Source: Haliotis asinina
Taxonomy: Eukaryota > Mollusca > Gastropoda > Lepetellida > Haliotidae
Direction of reading: 5' to 3'
NCBI RefSeq assembly: GCF_037392515.1
Contig: NC_090295.1
Location: 20,476,001-20,540,000 of the forward strand
Length of the DNA stretch: 64,000 nucleotides
Part shown: piece by piece, positions 1-10,772 of the stretch
Layout of the letters: each line of letters begins with the position of its first letter
Numbering within the stretch: the first letter of the stretch is position 1
The notes under the pieces: generated by a model
Databases searched by the model: none
What the model was told of the DNA's origin: nothing
The model's input: the letters and a program-made list of their open reading frames with translations, nothing else
Made by a program: the position numbers and the translations under genes

Positions 1-133
1 TTAGTTTTATGCCGCGCTCAGCACTATTCCAGCTTCTTGATGACGGTCTGTTAACACTGAGTCTGGACCAGACAATAAAGAGGCCAATAGATATGTAAGT
101 TATCGAGCCAGACCACCCAATCCCGTCTTACGT
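1..133 (-). mobile_element. Family A fragment, cut by the window edge
   Basis: 'ttagttttatgccgcgctca' and 'gagtctggaccagacaat', then 'gaccacccaatcccgtctta'. Internally deleted. Confidence 0.8.
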
Positions 134-160
134 CATGCATAATTTGCTGACAGTTAATTC

Positions 161-232
161 TTGATCACTGGATTGTCTCGTCCAGACTCGAGTATTCACA
201 GGCCGACACCATATAGCAAGAGCGTAAACCAT
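161..232 (+). mobile_element. Family A fragment in opposite orientation to its neighbour
   Basis: 'ttgatcactggattgtctcg', 'tccagactcgagtattcac', 'accatatag'. Together with 1..133 it forms an imperfect inverted pair. Confidence 0.7.
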
Positions 233-246
233 CATTGGACCTTGCG

Positions 247-398
247 TGAGTGAGTGATTGGGTGACTGGTTGACTGAGTTTGGTTCTACGCCGCTTTCAG
301 CAATATTTCAGCAATATTTCAGCAACATCTCGGACGGGGACACCAGTGACAGGCTTCACACATTGTACCCATGTGGGAGTGAGTGAGTGAGTAAGTGA
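247..398 (-). mobile_element. Family B SINE, truncated
   Basis: Tail 'ggttctacgccgctttcagc', a local duplication of 'agcaatatttc', then 'cacacattgtacccatgtgg'. The promoter half is missing. Confidence 0.8.
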
Positions 399-821
399 GC
401 TTTGGCTTTCTGTCGAATGACAGCTACAATAGCAGCACTGTAAAATAGTGTCATGTACGGAAACATTATTTGTGTTAAACGTGTTTATTTAATTTATCAC
501 GCCTATAAAAGTATGTACACAGTTGGTATTCAGATGTTGAAATTCAAAACCCTCTCAACGCTCACTGGCCCGTACAAACTATGCCACATCTGGTGTTATC
601 TGATGGTTTTTAGTTGCCTGTGTCCCATCCAGTTGAGGATGAATGGTCACATGATATTAATTAAATATTGTGTTTGATATTTGAGCGAGGACAAAACTAA
701 ATAAATAAATTCATTTCGAGTAAAATGAGTTCACTATTTTTTACAATCATTGTCGTTCTTTTGTTTAGAAACCCGAGAAAAGTCACCCACCATTTTCTCT
801 ATTGTGTGACCTTTCTGTTTA

Positions 822-957
822 AAGGGTTAGATTGTCACGCTGAAGACCCGGGTTCGATTCCCCACATGGGTACAACGTGTGAAGCCCATTTCTAGTATGC
901 CCCACCGTGATATTGTCGAAATATTATCTGCGTAGAACTAATTAAACTCACTCACTC
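822..957 (+). mobile_element. Family B SINE, 5' worn
   Basis: Perfect B box GGTTCGATTCC at 851..861, 'cccacatgggtacaacgtg', and tail into actcactcac. The A box is not readable. Confidence 0.85.
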
Positions 958-1240
958 TATTTTTGCTTTTGTGTTTAGTGCCCGGCCATGTTTGGTCATG
1001 TTATGCGTACTTTTCGTCGCGCGCAATCTCAGTGATGGGCACATACTCGCTATTGTTTTTTCCTCAATGTTCTGTTTCCATGGCTATATGTCTCGACTTT
1101 ATCTCTGAAACCGACTCGTTGTTTTAATTGTCGTGTCCGGTGCAATGTCGATCATAGTTACGGATAGTTACGAAACTGTGTTCAGAGTCAAAGGGCGCTG
1201 GTGGTTGTGATGTGGTCCGTTATCTCTCGGGGATATGTGG

Positions 1241-2840
1241 TGGCAATAGGATGTCAAATGAGAAAAGAGATGAGAATAGGCTGCTAGGCATGAAAGGGTA
1301 GAACGAAGAGACTTATTGCTGGAGAGGGATGAGAATAGGCTACCAGGTGTGAAAGGGCAATAGGAATAGACCTATAGCTGGAGAGGGATGAGATGGCAAT
1401 AGGAATAGATCTATAGCTGGAGAGGGATGTGACTGGGCTCCCAGGTATGAAAGAGCAATAGGAATAGATCTATAGCTGCAGAGGGATGAGAATAGGCTCC
1501 CAGGTATGAAAGGGCAATAGGAATAGATCTATAGCTGGAGAGGGATGTGACTGGGCTGCCATGTATGAAAGGGTAATATGAATAGATCTATAGCTGCAGA
1601 GGGATGAGAATAGGCTCCCAGGTATGAAAGGGCAATAGGAATAGATCTATAGCTGCAGAGGGATGTGACTGGGCTGCTAGGTATGAAAAGGCAATAGGAA
1701 TAGATCTATAGCTGCAGAGGGATGTGACTGGGCTGCCAGGCATGAAAGGGTAATAGGAATAGATCTATAGCTGCAGAGGGATGTGACTGGGCTGCTAGGT
1801 ATGAAAAGGCAATAGGAATAGATCTATAGCTGGAGAGGGATGTGACTGGGCTCCCAGGTATGAAAGAGCAATAGGAATACATCTATAACTGCAGAGGGGT
1901 GTGACTGGGCTCCCATGTATGAAAGAGCAATAGGAATGGATCTATAGCTTGAGAGGGATGTGACTGGGCTGCCAGGCATGAAAGGGTAATAGGAATAGAT
2001 CTATAGCTGCAGAGGGATGTGACTGGGCTGCTAAGCATGAAAGGGCAATAGGAATAGACCTATTGCTGGAGAGGGATGAGAAAAGGCTCCCAGGTATGAA
2101 AGGGCAATAGGAATAGATCTATAACTGCAGAGGGGTGTGACTGGGCTCCCATGTATGAAAGAGCAATAGGAATAGATCTATATCTGCAGAGGGATGTGAC
2201 TGGACTGCCAGGCATGAAAGGGTAATAGGAATGGATCTATAGCTTGAGAGGGATGTGACTGGGCTGCTAGGTATGAAGGGGCAATAGGAATAGATCTATA
2301 GCTGCAGAGGGATGTGACTGGGCTGCCAGGCATGAAAGGGTAATAGGAATAGATCTATAGCTGGAGAGGGATGTGACTGGGCTGCCAGGCATGAAAGGGT
2401 AATAGGAATAGATCTATAGGTGCAGAGGGATGTGACTGGGCTGCCAGGCATGAAAGGGTAATAGGAATAGATCTATAGCTGCAGAGGGATGTGACTGGGC
2501 TGCTAGGTATGAAAGGGCAATAGGAATAGACCTATTAATGGAGAGGGATGAGAAAAGGCTCCCAGGTGTTAAAGGGCAATAGGAATAGATCTATGGCTGC
2601 AGAGGGATGAGAATAGGCTCCCAGGTATGAAAGGGCAATAGGAATAGATCTATAGGTGCAGAGGGATGTGACTGGGCTGCCAGGTATGAAGGAGCAATAG
2701 GAACAGACTTACAGCTGGAGAAGGATGTGACTGGGCTGCCAGGTATGAAGGAGCAATAGGAATAGACTTACAACTGGAGACGGATGAGAAAAGGCTCCCA
2801 GGTATGAAAGGACAAGGGGAATAAAATGATAGAGCTGGGG
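1241..2840. repeat. Tandem array, 59-bp unit, about 27 copies
   Basis: The unit contains 'gagggatgtgactgggctg', a 'catgaaagggtaataggaat' stretch and 'agatctatagctg'. The period was measured as 59 bp between 2305 and 2364. Each typical unit carries the 10-bp palindrome ATAGATCTAT. Variants alternate between 'gtgactgggctgcc' and 'gagaataggctccc', suggesting at least two unit types that spread within the array. A worn tail continues to about 2995. Confidence 0.95.
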
Positions 2841-2995
2841 ATTGTGAGACTAGGCTGTTGATTTTTTAAAAGGAAGAGACTGTTGTAGTTGAAAGACGGG
2901 TGCGAATAGAACTGCAGGAGCTGTAAGAGGGATAAGATAAGACTGCTAGATCTGAATGGACACGAAAAGATTTTGTTAGATCTGAACAGGAGAGG

Positions 2996-3435
2996 CGGTA
3001 ATGATAGCTGTTCGTGGGATTTGTTTAGAAGTGTTCACTTTAACCTCACTCGAAACTTTTTTAACGGTACGATCTGCGTCAGACCTAACCATGCAGGCAT
3101 GTAAAGCAGCGGACTCCTGGCAACGTCAGAATGACTCCCAAGGTCACCTCGCGGAGACCGTGACACAGCAAAACCTGACGACAGTCATGATTCATTTGTA
3201 AGTGTTGAAAATGTTTATGCTTGTTTGTGACTCCATATTATAGTGTACACAGAACTTGTTACATATCTTATCCAGATCGGCCGTGGCTGTACAATAAAAT
3301 AATTGAGGCGAAATTGGCAAGTGCATCGAATTTATCTTAACGTGCTAGATGACCACTGTCAACCAAGTCCATGCACGACACTGGTTTTGTCCGAGGCAAG
3401 GCGTTGGGGGTAGGCGAGTAGTGCAATGGGGTATC
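2996..3435. other. No gene recognised
   Basis: Unique-looking sequence between the 59-bp array and a SINE. A 66-codon frame ends near 'atttgtaagtgtt', a possible splice donor, but nothing supports an exon. Confidence 0.5.
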
Positions 3436-3575
3436 CGAGTGGTGAAAGCGTTCGCTTGTCACGCCGTAGACCTGTGTTCTATTCCCTACATGTGTACAAC
3501 GTTTGAAGCCAATTTTTTGTGTCCCCCGTCGTGAGATTGCTGGTATATTGCTAAAACTAACTACACTCACTGATT
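3436..3575 (+). mobile_element. Family B SINE
   Basis: 'atggggtatccgagtggtg' head, 'cacgccgtagacc', worn B box, and 'gtgagattgctggtatattg' tail. Confidence 0.8.
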
Positions 3576-3702
3576 CTGTCCGAGGATCGTTATGTATTTG
3601 GCGGAAACATCCGAGGTGACCCGACATCCAAATGCAACCATTGATGCAGAATCCTTTGATCTGCAGACATTGTGCATGTATCAAGTATGTATGCACACTA
3701 AA

Positions 3703-3965
3703 GTACCCGTGAAGGTCCCGGGGTAGAATACGCCTTCAGCAACTAATGCTTGCCATAAAAGGCGACTATGCTTGTCATGGTCAGCCTCGCTGACTTGGTT
3801 GACACATGTCCTCGGTTCCCAATTGCTCAGATCGATGCTCATGTTGTTGATCACTGGATTATCTGGTCCAGACTCGATTATTTACAGACCGCGGCCATAT
3901 AGCTGGAATATTGCTGACTGCGGCGTAAAACTAAACTCACTCACTCATTCACTCACTCACTCACA
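3703..3965 (+). mobile_element. Family A element, near full length
   Basis: Opens with 'acccgtgaaggtcccgggg' and ends 'gcggcgtaaaactaaactc' + (ACTC)n. The middle lacks about 25 bp ('gtaagaggcgactaacggg') relative to other copies. Confidence 0.9.
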
Positions 3966-4019
3966 TACACTAAAGAAGTTTTCGCATAGGCTGTCATTCT
4001 TGTCATTTCTTGTCGGAAT

Positions 4020-4145
4020 GGTGGGGTAGCCTAGTGGTTAGTGCGTTCGCTTCTCATGCCGAAGAACTGGGATAAAATGTGGGAGGCTTTCTGGGGTCCA
4101 CTTCTTGAATATTCCTGAAAGTAGCGTAAATATGTACTCACTTTA
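4020..4145 (+). mobile_element. Family B SINE, worn
   Basis: 'ggtggggtagcctagtggtt' is followed by 'gcgttcgcttctcatgccga'; the rest is diverged. Confidence 0.75.
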
Positions 4146-4614
4146 TCATTTCATGTGATTAAATGACATAAACAATGTGTGAACCCCGTTTCAGGAGTCC
4201 AGCCTTCGATACTGCTTAAAGCTGCTTAAAACCTTTACGCACACACTCATTCACTGTACAAGCGTAACATCTAACATAACGGGTTAGGATCACTTAAACA
4301 AGTGTACACAACGAATCACCTGGTAATTTTTTCTTCTTTTATGTAGATATATATATTTATCTGTATGAACTCATCGATCGAATAAGGAATGACATCGACT
4401 CGAAAGAACAGATCATCAGTCAGTTGAGATCTCAACTTTTGAAAAAAATGTCATTACAAATCAGATAGTTATAGGTAAATTTTAATTCACAGTGTCTCAA
4501 CTTTTATGACGTCGAACTTTACACAGCACGCCCATGGGTGTCATTGCCTTGTCTTAATGACGTCATCAAATGGTGTGCGGCTCTCTCCGGGGAGAACTCC
4601 CTGGCAGGGCCACC

Positions 4615-4737
4615 ATGCTGAGGGAATTAGACGATTGTGCTGGCAGCTGCCAGGAGCTTGGTTCATGGATGGTGGAAACCGTTTCTTCAGCTCTTTATGA
4701 CTCTCTGTTAATAAAAATCCTGTTACACGGACGATAA
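4615..4737 (+). other. Possible small ORF, 40 residues, with ideal Kozak context
   Basis: The ATG lies in GCCACCATGC and the frame starts MLRELDDCAGSCQELGSWMV. TGACGTCA sits 50 bp upstream (4558..4565). No known family. A long minus-strand frame covers the same bases, so base composition alone may keep it open. Confidence 0.2.
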
Positions 4738-5407
4738 AGCTGTGAATACGATTTGCTCTAAATCGCTGCGACAGGGACACGGTCATAAAATGTATCCAAA
4801 TTGACTCAACCGTTCGGGGACCTGCTGTGCGGTACAAAAGCTGGGGCTAATGACATGCTACCTTCGCGTATCTACCGTGTCCTTGTTTGTCCAGCAAGGT
4901 GTACACACGAGTAAGTCATTGTCTGGGCATTTCGTGGACGGCCGGTCACTCGCTTGGGTTCTCGGGCAAAGGGTATGAACTCTTCAACGTTAACGCTTGG
5001 CCGGTTGAACTGACGTGAACCAATTACGATAAGCTGAGTGGTTGACAGAGTAGAGAGTTGCATGCCAGTATCTCGCTGACATTAAATGAAAACACAATAG
5101 AAACTCCTTGAGTCGAACTGCGATATGTCGAATTCCCGATAGTCTCGAACTCAGATTATTGTTCACTGCCCATAAGATCCGTATTTATCTTTCTGCTTTG
5201 ATTTGTCGAACTGCTTCGTGCTCATCTTTCGGTCCCTAAATTCCTTCTATATTCGTCAAAATACTTGTATCGGTCAAACCGGATATGTCGAACTCCCAGT
5301 TGTCTCAGATCTTTGGGGAGCAGAGCATTTCCAAAACATAAATTTCCCAGTGAATCGAACGCTATTGATCACGATGAAATGTACAGTTCAGATGAAATCA
5401 AGCGTTT

Positions 5408-5548
5408 GAGTGAATTTAGTTTTACGCAGCATTTAGTAATATGCCAGCAATATCACGGCGGCCGACATCAGAGATGGGCTTCACACATGGTGGCCTTGTC
5501 GGGAATCAAACACTGGCCCTCGTCTCCAAACGATAACCCAGGTGGGGA
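5408..5548 (-). mobile_element. Family B SINE
   Basis: 'gagtgaatttagttttacgc', 'ccagcaatatcacggcggcc', 'gggcttcacacatggtgg', then a worn B box. Confidence 0.78.
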
Positions 5549-6437
5549 GTCGAACCGGAGTAATGGGTGTGACGAGTGAACACATCAACCACTACCACAG
5601 CGCCCGTGAAATCGAGACATCCAGTTGGGTTTGCTTATGTTCAGCGTGTTGATAACAAGCTTTCTGAGCATGGGTGTGGATATGAATATATTTTACAAAT
5701 TACCTTGTATATAAATTATGGTTTTACCACCAAATTAGAGGGATATATTACAGTTTTACAAACACCGAGAGCTGTGTCAATAAATGAATAAACTTGAACA
5801 ACACATTAAGATGGATGGAATGTCGTTAAAGACCCTTAAATAAATACGCCAAGAGTGAAAATACAAATATTGATAGCATGCGACGTCAGAATGTTATGGC
5901 TCTAATATCGACCTCGTTCGGAGACACACTTCATGCAGAATCTCGGTAGGTGGCGTTTCTCACGCGTGTCGTAAAACAGGTGCGCGGGAACGAAAGCGTC
6001 GGGGCCGCGTTCGGTCCCAGCCATAACGAGTGCTCCCCTGCTTTTCGCTGATAAGACAGAATAACGAGCAAGAATATAGGACAAAAACCCAGCAACTGGC
6101 AATATTAGCAATAGATTTATTATCCCCTTATCTGTAGCGTGTCGTTTTCACTTTCACGGAATAGATTTAAACAAACCAGAGCGACACGGTTAGGATTTGG
6201 GATGAATACCTTCTCCTGGTAACTGAGGGTTCGTCCTCTGGGAGAGTCGGGACTTAGTGACAGAAAGGGTAACACTTTAACCTGCTATAGACAGAAGGTC
6301 AGCGGAACAATGAATAGGTGGGTTAACTTGGTACGTTCCTTCGACGTTCTAGAAATATATCACGGAGTCTTGTAAGGAAATCGATAAGAAGACCCAGTAA
6401 ATCTGACTATATTTTATGGAATATGACTTTGTAATAG

Positions 6438-6700
6438 TGAGTGAGTTTAGTTTTACGCCGCACTCAGCAATATTCCAGCTATGTGTTGACGGTCTGCAAA
6501 TAATCGGGTCTGGACCAGACAGTCTTGTGATCAACAACATGAGCATCGATCTGCGCAGCTGAACACCCGATCCCGTTAGTCGCCTTTTATGGCAAACGTT
6601 CATGGGTAAGTTTGTAGCATGAGTGAGTGAGTGAGTGAGTGAGTGAGTGAGTTTAGTTTTACGCAGCACTCAGCAATATTCCAGCCATATGGCGACGGGT
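6438..6700 (-). mobile_element. Two family A fragments in tandem
   Basis: The first (6438..6608) has an internal deletion after 'catcgatctgcgcag'. The second (6623..6700) restarts with (GAGT)n and 'ttacgcagcactcagcaat' and stops after 'catatggcgacgg'. Confidence 0.85.
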
Positions 6701-7040
6701 CGAGAAGTAGAAGTACACCTAGCTACGGATATGACGAATTCACAAGAACCACTGAGTATAGTTCGTTATAACTGTAGTATACTGTATGGTGATAATATTT
6801 AATAAAAGTATCACCAGAGATAGAAGTAAAAAAACGGTTATAACCAACCCAAAATGGCCACTGATTTTAGTTCGTAACACAACCGAAGTTCGTTTCATAC
6901 ATTTTCGACAAAAAATACATTTTCGACAAAAAAAACTACGTCAAGTGACCGCGGCAAAAGAAATCCCCGTTCGATATATGCGATATATTGCTCTCTTAAA
7001 CTCACTAAAACTCATCTTCGCCAATCCGGGAATAATAATA

Positions 7041-7490
7041 GGTAGGTAGGTAGGTAGGTAGGTAGGCAGGGAGGGAGGGAGGGAGGTAGGTAGGTAGGTA
7101 GGTAGGTAGGTAGGTAGGTAGGTAGGTAGGTAGGTAGGTAGGTAGGTAGGTAGGTAGGGAGGGAGGGAGGGAGGTAGGTACGTAGGTAGGTAGGGAAGGA
7201 GGTAGGTAGGTAGGTAGGTAGGTAGGTAGGTACGTAGGTACGTAGCGAGGGAGGGAGGGAGGGAAGGAGGGAGGGAGGGAGGTAGGTAGGTAGGTAGGGA
7301 GGGTGGGTGTGTGGGTGGGTAGGTAGGTAGGTAGGGAGGGAGGGATGGAGGTAGGTAGGTAGGTAGGTAGGTAGGTAGGGAGTTAGGGAGGTAGGTAGGT
7401 AGGTAGGGAGGGTGGGTGGGTGTGTGGGTGGGTAGGTAGGTAGGGAGGTAGGTAGGTAGGGAGGGAGGGAGGTAGGTATGTAGGTAGGTA
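7041..7490. repeat. Long (GGTA)n/(GGGA)n microsatellite
   Basis: About 450 bp of ggta and ggga tetramers with a few 'gggtgggtgtgtgggt' interruptions. It generates a long minus-strand Pro/Thr/Tyr/Leu open frame that is an artefact. Confidence 0.97.
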
Positions 7491-7933
7491 TGTTTGATCA
7501 ATAACTGGCTAGGTATGCATGTTGCTGTTTGTATTTGGCAAAACGCCATACATACGCTCTTCCTGTAGTTCGTGTGCTTCCATATTGTCATTAAAAGAAA
7601 GAATATAAGCACTTTGTACTCCAGATGCCTTCTCTGAACAAGTTGAGCATCAATGCAAAGTAACATCCGCATGCACATCCGAAGATATGTGAACTTTATC
7701 TCTGCTGCTTTTTTTCCATAAAAGGAATCATAAAAGACATGTGTTAGTAGTTTTATTATCGTCAAGTAATCAGGTATCTTTACGATTTCCTGAAATAATT
7801 TCACAAATACCTTAAATAGTCACTTTCACTGTCCATAGCCAGTTCTATCCAATAAACTTGTAGTAATGGATAAGTGGGGTGTCGAAAAGTAGTGATCCTC
7901 ACCACAACAATGATATAAGTGCATATGTTTTAT

Positions 7934-7935
7934 AA

Positions 7936-8014
<79 letters not shown>

Positions 8015-8078
8015 AATAACGAACGAACGAACGAACGAACGAACGAACAAGCAAACAAACAAACAAATAAATAGATAA
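7934..8078. repeat. Compound microsatellite (AAAT)n-(GAAC)n-(AAAC)n
   Basis: About twenty aaat repeats (7934..8018), then gaac (8021..8048), then aaac and aaat, all in one phase. This suggests successive point changes spread by slippage. Confidence 0.95.
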
Positions 8079-8079
8079 T

Positions 8080-9556
8080 ATATGTCAACCTCAATCAAAT
8101 TTGTTTGCTGTATTCCAGCTTCACGATCCCCATTTTTTAAACTTTTTATCTTCGTACCCCTCAAAAAACGCAAAATCTGCAATAAATGCATGCATCACCA
8201 ACTTCAGGAAACAAATTACGCAAGAAACATTTTGTGTGTTTGAGATTGGTCAAACTCCTTAAATATTAACGTTAAATCTCTTGTTAAAGTGACTCCCCAC
8301 TTCATGTTAACTGAAACAGCTTGCTTTGGAGACGTTAACCCCCATCAATTCCCCCACCCCTTCCAGATGACGTCGTCATAAGGAGATAACTGATTCTAAT
8401 GTTTTCACTATTCATACATAATGCCAAAGGTTCAGAATAAATACTGAATGGCCACGTAAGTATCAGCTCCCAATATATGGTAGACAGTGTCAGCTTGAAT
8501 ATTTGGACACTATGTTTGTGAAAGATTAAAATGGGGGTGTCCTTGAAAAACAGCCCCTGTCTAAGTCAAAATCAAGCAATCCAGGGTTGACGGGAATACA
8601 TTCAAAACCATTCTGAACATATTTTATGCGATATTATCTGTGGAGGTACCAAATGACATACCGGTCACATTTTCTGCAATCAATTTACAAATATTATACC
8701 CAATGTGTTGTGAGGACTCATATCTCGTGAACCACATTACCTACGTACGTGAAACTTTGAATATATGGCTTTGCTAATGATCCCTTCACAATCAAATCGT
8801 AACTTTACAAACACTGGACATCAAGAATATTTAGGCTCACTACTTTTTGACTTCACCTCGTAAAGCTATTTTTTTTTTCATATTAATCAGAAAATAACAA
8901 TATTTATTGCCAAGAATGTCCTGGAACGAAGGTTTCAGCCCTTACCGACATCGAACATTAATCTGGGATAGCATGGCGCAAACAGTGAAGTTCTTTTCGA
9001 TATAACAGGAGCTCTCGTCTTGCAATACAATATTGTATAGTATTAAGTGTGCAAACATTCATTTCGCCATTTTATGGCACCATTCGGTACATACGCATAT
9101 CGCACAGCTGAAATTATATCACATAGAGATATATTGTCAGCCATAAACTAAAACACAAATATATTCTGAATTAAGGAAAGCGGTGTTATGTTTCATGCAT
9201 TTATTTCAAGGTTTATTCATTACTTCAGTCTGTACATCCTGTACATATGCCACTCAAAGTATGGGACCACTCTTCCTTTTATTACATCTCATCTGAGCAT
9301 TGGAAGACATGTAAGAATCTTTAGTATATACACTGTTTAGATTGATATTTCAGAGTCTCCTAAAATTATTTCTGAATATTTTATTGACTGACTGTCGGTC
9401 GGTCCATCCGACCAACCTTCTTTTTTTCTGTGAGTTGTCTCTGCATGTGCGTATACCACGACGAAAGACCTTTTACCCACAATGTACCTAATAGAATAGA
9501 ATAAACATGTACACGTGCTGTACATGCTGCTGGTTCCCTCCTTCCTTCTTTCAGGG
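8080..9556. other. AT-rich unique sequence, no gene seen
   Basis: No long frames, repeats or sites stand out on either strand. Confidence 0.6.
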
Positions 9557-9690
9557 ATTCGGTGGGGGGCTAGTGGTTAAAGTGTTCGCTCGTCACACCG
9601 TAGACCCGGGTTCGATTCCTCACATGGATACAATGTGGGAAGCCCACGCATTTCTGATCCCCGCAACCGTGATATTCCCGCGGCCACTCA
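9557..9690 (+). mobile_element. Family B SINE, 3' truncated
   Basis: 'ggggggctagtggttaaagt', perfect B box GGTTCGATTCC at 9609..9619, and 'cgtgatattccc'. No tail. Confidence 0.85.
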
Positions 9691-9908
9691 CTGACCTGAA
9701 ACATATCTTTGACGGTGACAGTGACAACAATCAGAAAATATGTGTTAGGATGTGTCCCTGAAAGTTGACAACACCAGCGTGCTCATTGCTGACTGCAGTG
9801 TAAAAATGGTAAAAACCAAATATGAATTGACTCATTGGTATCAGTTTCAAACTGTGCAATTCTTTTAGTAGGATACGACCATTCCGTCGGTCTAGCTCAC
9901 TGGGTGAG

Positions 9909-10094
9909 AATTGCACTCAGCAATATATTCCAGCTATGTGGCGGTGGTTTGTAAATAATCGAGTCTGGGCTTGACAATCCAGTGATCAAAAGCATGGACA
10001 TCGATCTGCGCAATTGGAAACCGGTGACATGTGTCAACCAAGTCAGCAAGCCTGACCACTTGACCCGTTAGTCGCCTCTTACGACAAGCAGTAG
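9909..10094 (-). mobile_element. Family A element, 5' truncated
   Basis: 'gcactcagcaatatattcc' through 'gtcgcctcttacgacaagca'. It directly abuts a family E copy. Confidence 0.88.
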
Positions 10095-10285
10095 ACTAAC
10101 TGCTAGTCTCTGAAATGAACATATTTTACTGAAAAAACGTTCATAGTGAAAAAAATAATATAATGAAATGGAGTCCTGAGACTTTCTTCATTTTCAGAAG
10201 CTAAGGAAATCTAGACTTGCCACATTTTCTAGACTAGCGTGGGCTTTCTTGGATATATATACTTCAGGGTCTGTACGACAGACTA
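10095..10285 (-). mobile_element. Family E dispersed element
   Basis: Reverse complement of 14569..14765: shared runs include 'tagtctctgaaatgaacata', 'gaaatctagacttgccacat' and 'cagggtctgtacgac' (10265..10279). Confidence 0.85.
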
Positions 10286-10654
10286 GACAAGCAGAGTTGT
10301 CCTTTGTGGCAATGCTGGTATATCACATCAAACAGTCGTTGCCAACATTTGATCCCATGGTTCGAATTATCATCGTTATAAAAGTTACTCAGCAACCCTA
10401 ATCCTCGTCCACCATCAATTTGATCGCAATGGAAGCAGAAGATATTTATCATGAGCCTCTACAACATGGTCACGGTGAGTAAAATAATAAGGTTTCAGCT
10501 AAAATAACGACAAACCCTGCACAATGCCCGTAGTGTCAAAGTTTCGTCTTATCCAACAATATATTTTGATAATAATCAAAAGATATTCCAGTAATTTCTT
10601 TAGGTTCTGTAAACGAACCGTTGTTAAATTTCACTGATTGCTGATAGGCAAGGG

Positions 10655-10772
10655 GTGAGTGAGCTTTTAGTTTTTCTTGCAATATCACGACATGGGACAT
10701 CGGAAATGGGCTTCACACATTGCACCAAAATGGGGAATCGAACCCAGGTCTTGGTCTTAACCACTCCTTACC
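10655..10772 (-). mobile_element. Family B SINE
   Basis: 'gggcttcacacattgcacc' and 'ggggaatcgaacccaggtct' (B box in reverse: ggaatcgaacc). Confidence 0.8.

Larger units (their letters stand above)
4240..6437. other. Mostly unique non-coding sequence
   Basis: Apart from the small ORF at 4615 and the SINE at 5408, nothing was identified. The block 5895..6030 is CpG-rich (cacgcgtgtcg, gcgtcggggccgcg) and could be a small regulatory island; neither strand gives a recognisable protein. Confidence 0.5.

Noticed and set aside
842..870. Functional tRNA gene from the perfect B box (also at 9609, 44774 and 61790)
   Set aside because: The sequence continues into the family B SINE body and tail, and no cloverleaf with paired acceptor ends forms.
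6941..7804. 287-codon minus-strand open frame
   Set aside because: Most of it is the translated (GGTA)n microsatellite (Leu-Pro-Thr-Tyr repeats).
7826..8191. 121-codon minus-strand frame with a Leu/Phe/Ile/Tyr run that mimics a membrane segment
   Set aside because: It is the (AAAT)n/(GAAC)n microsatellite read in one frame.
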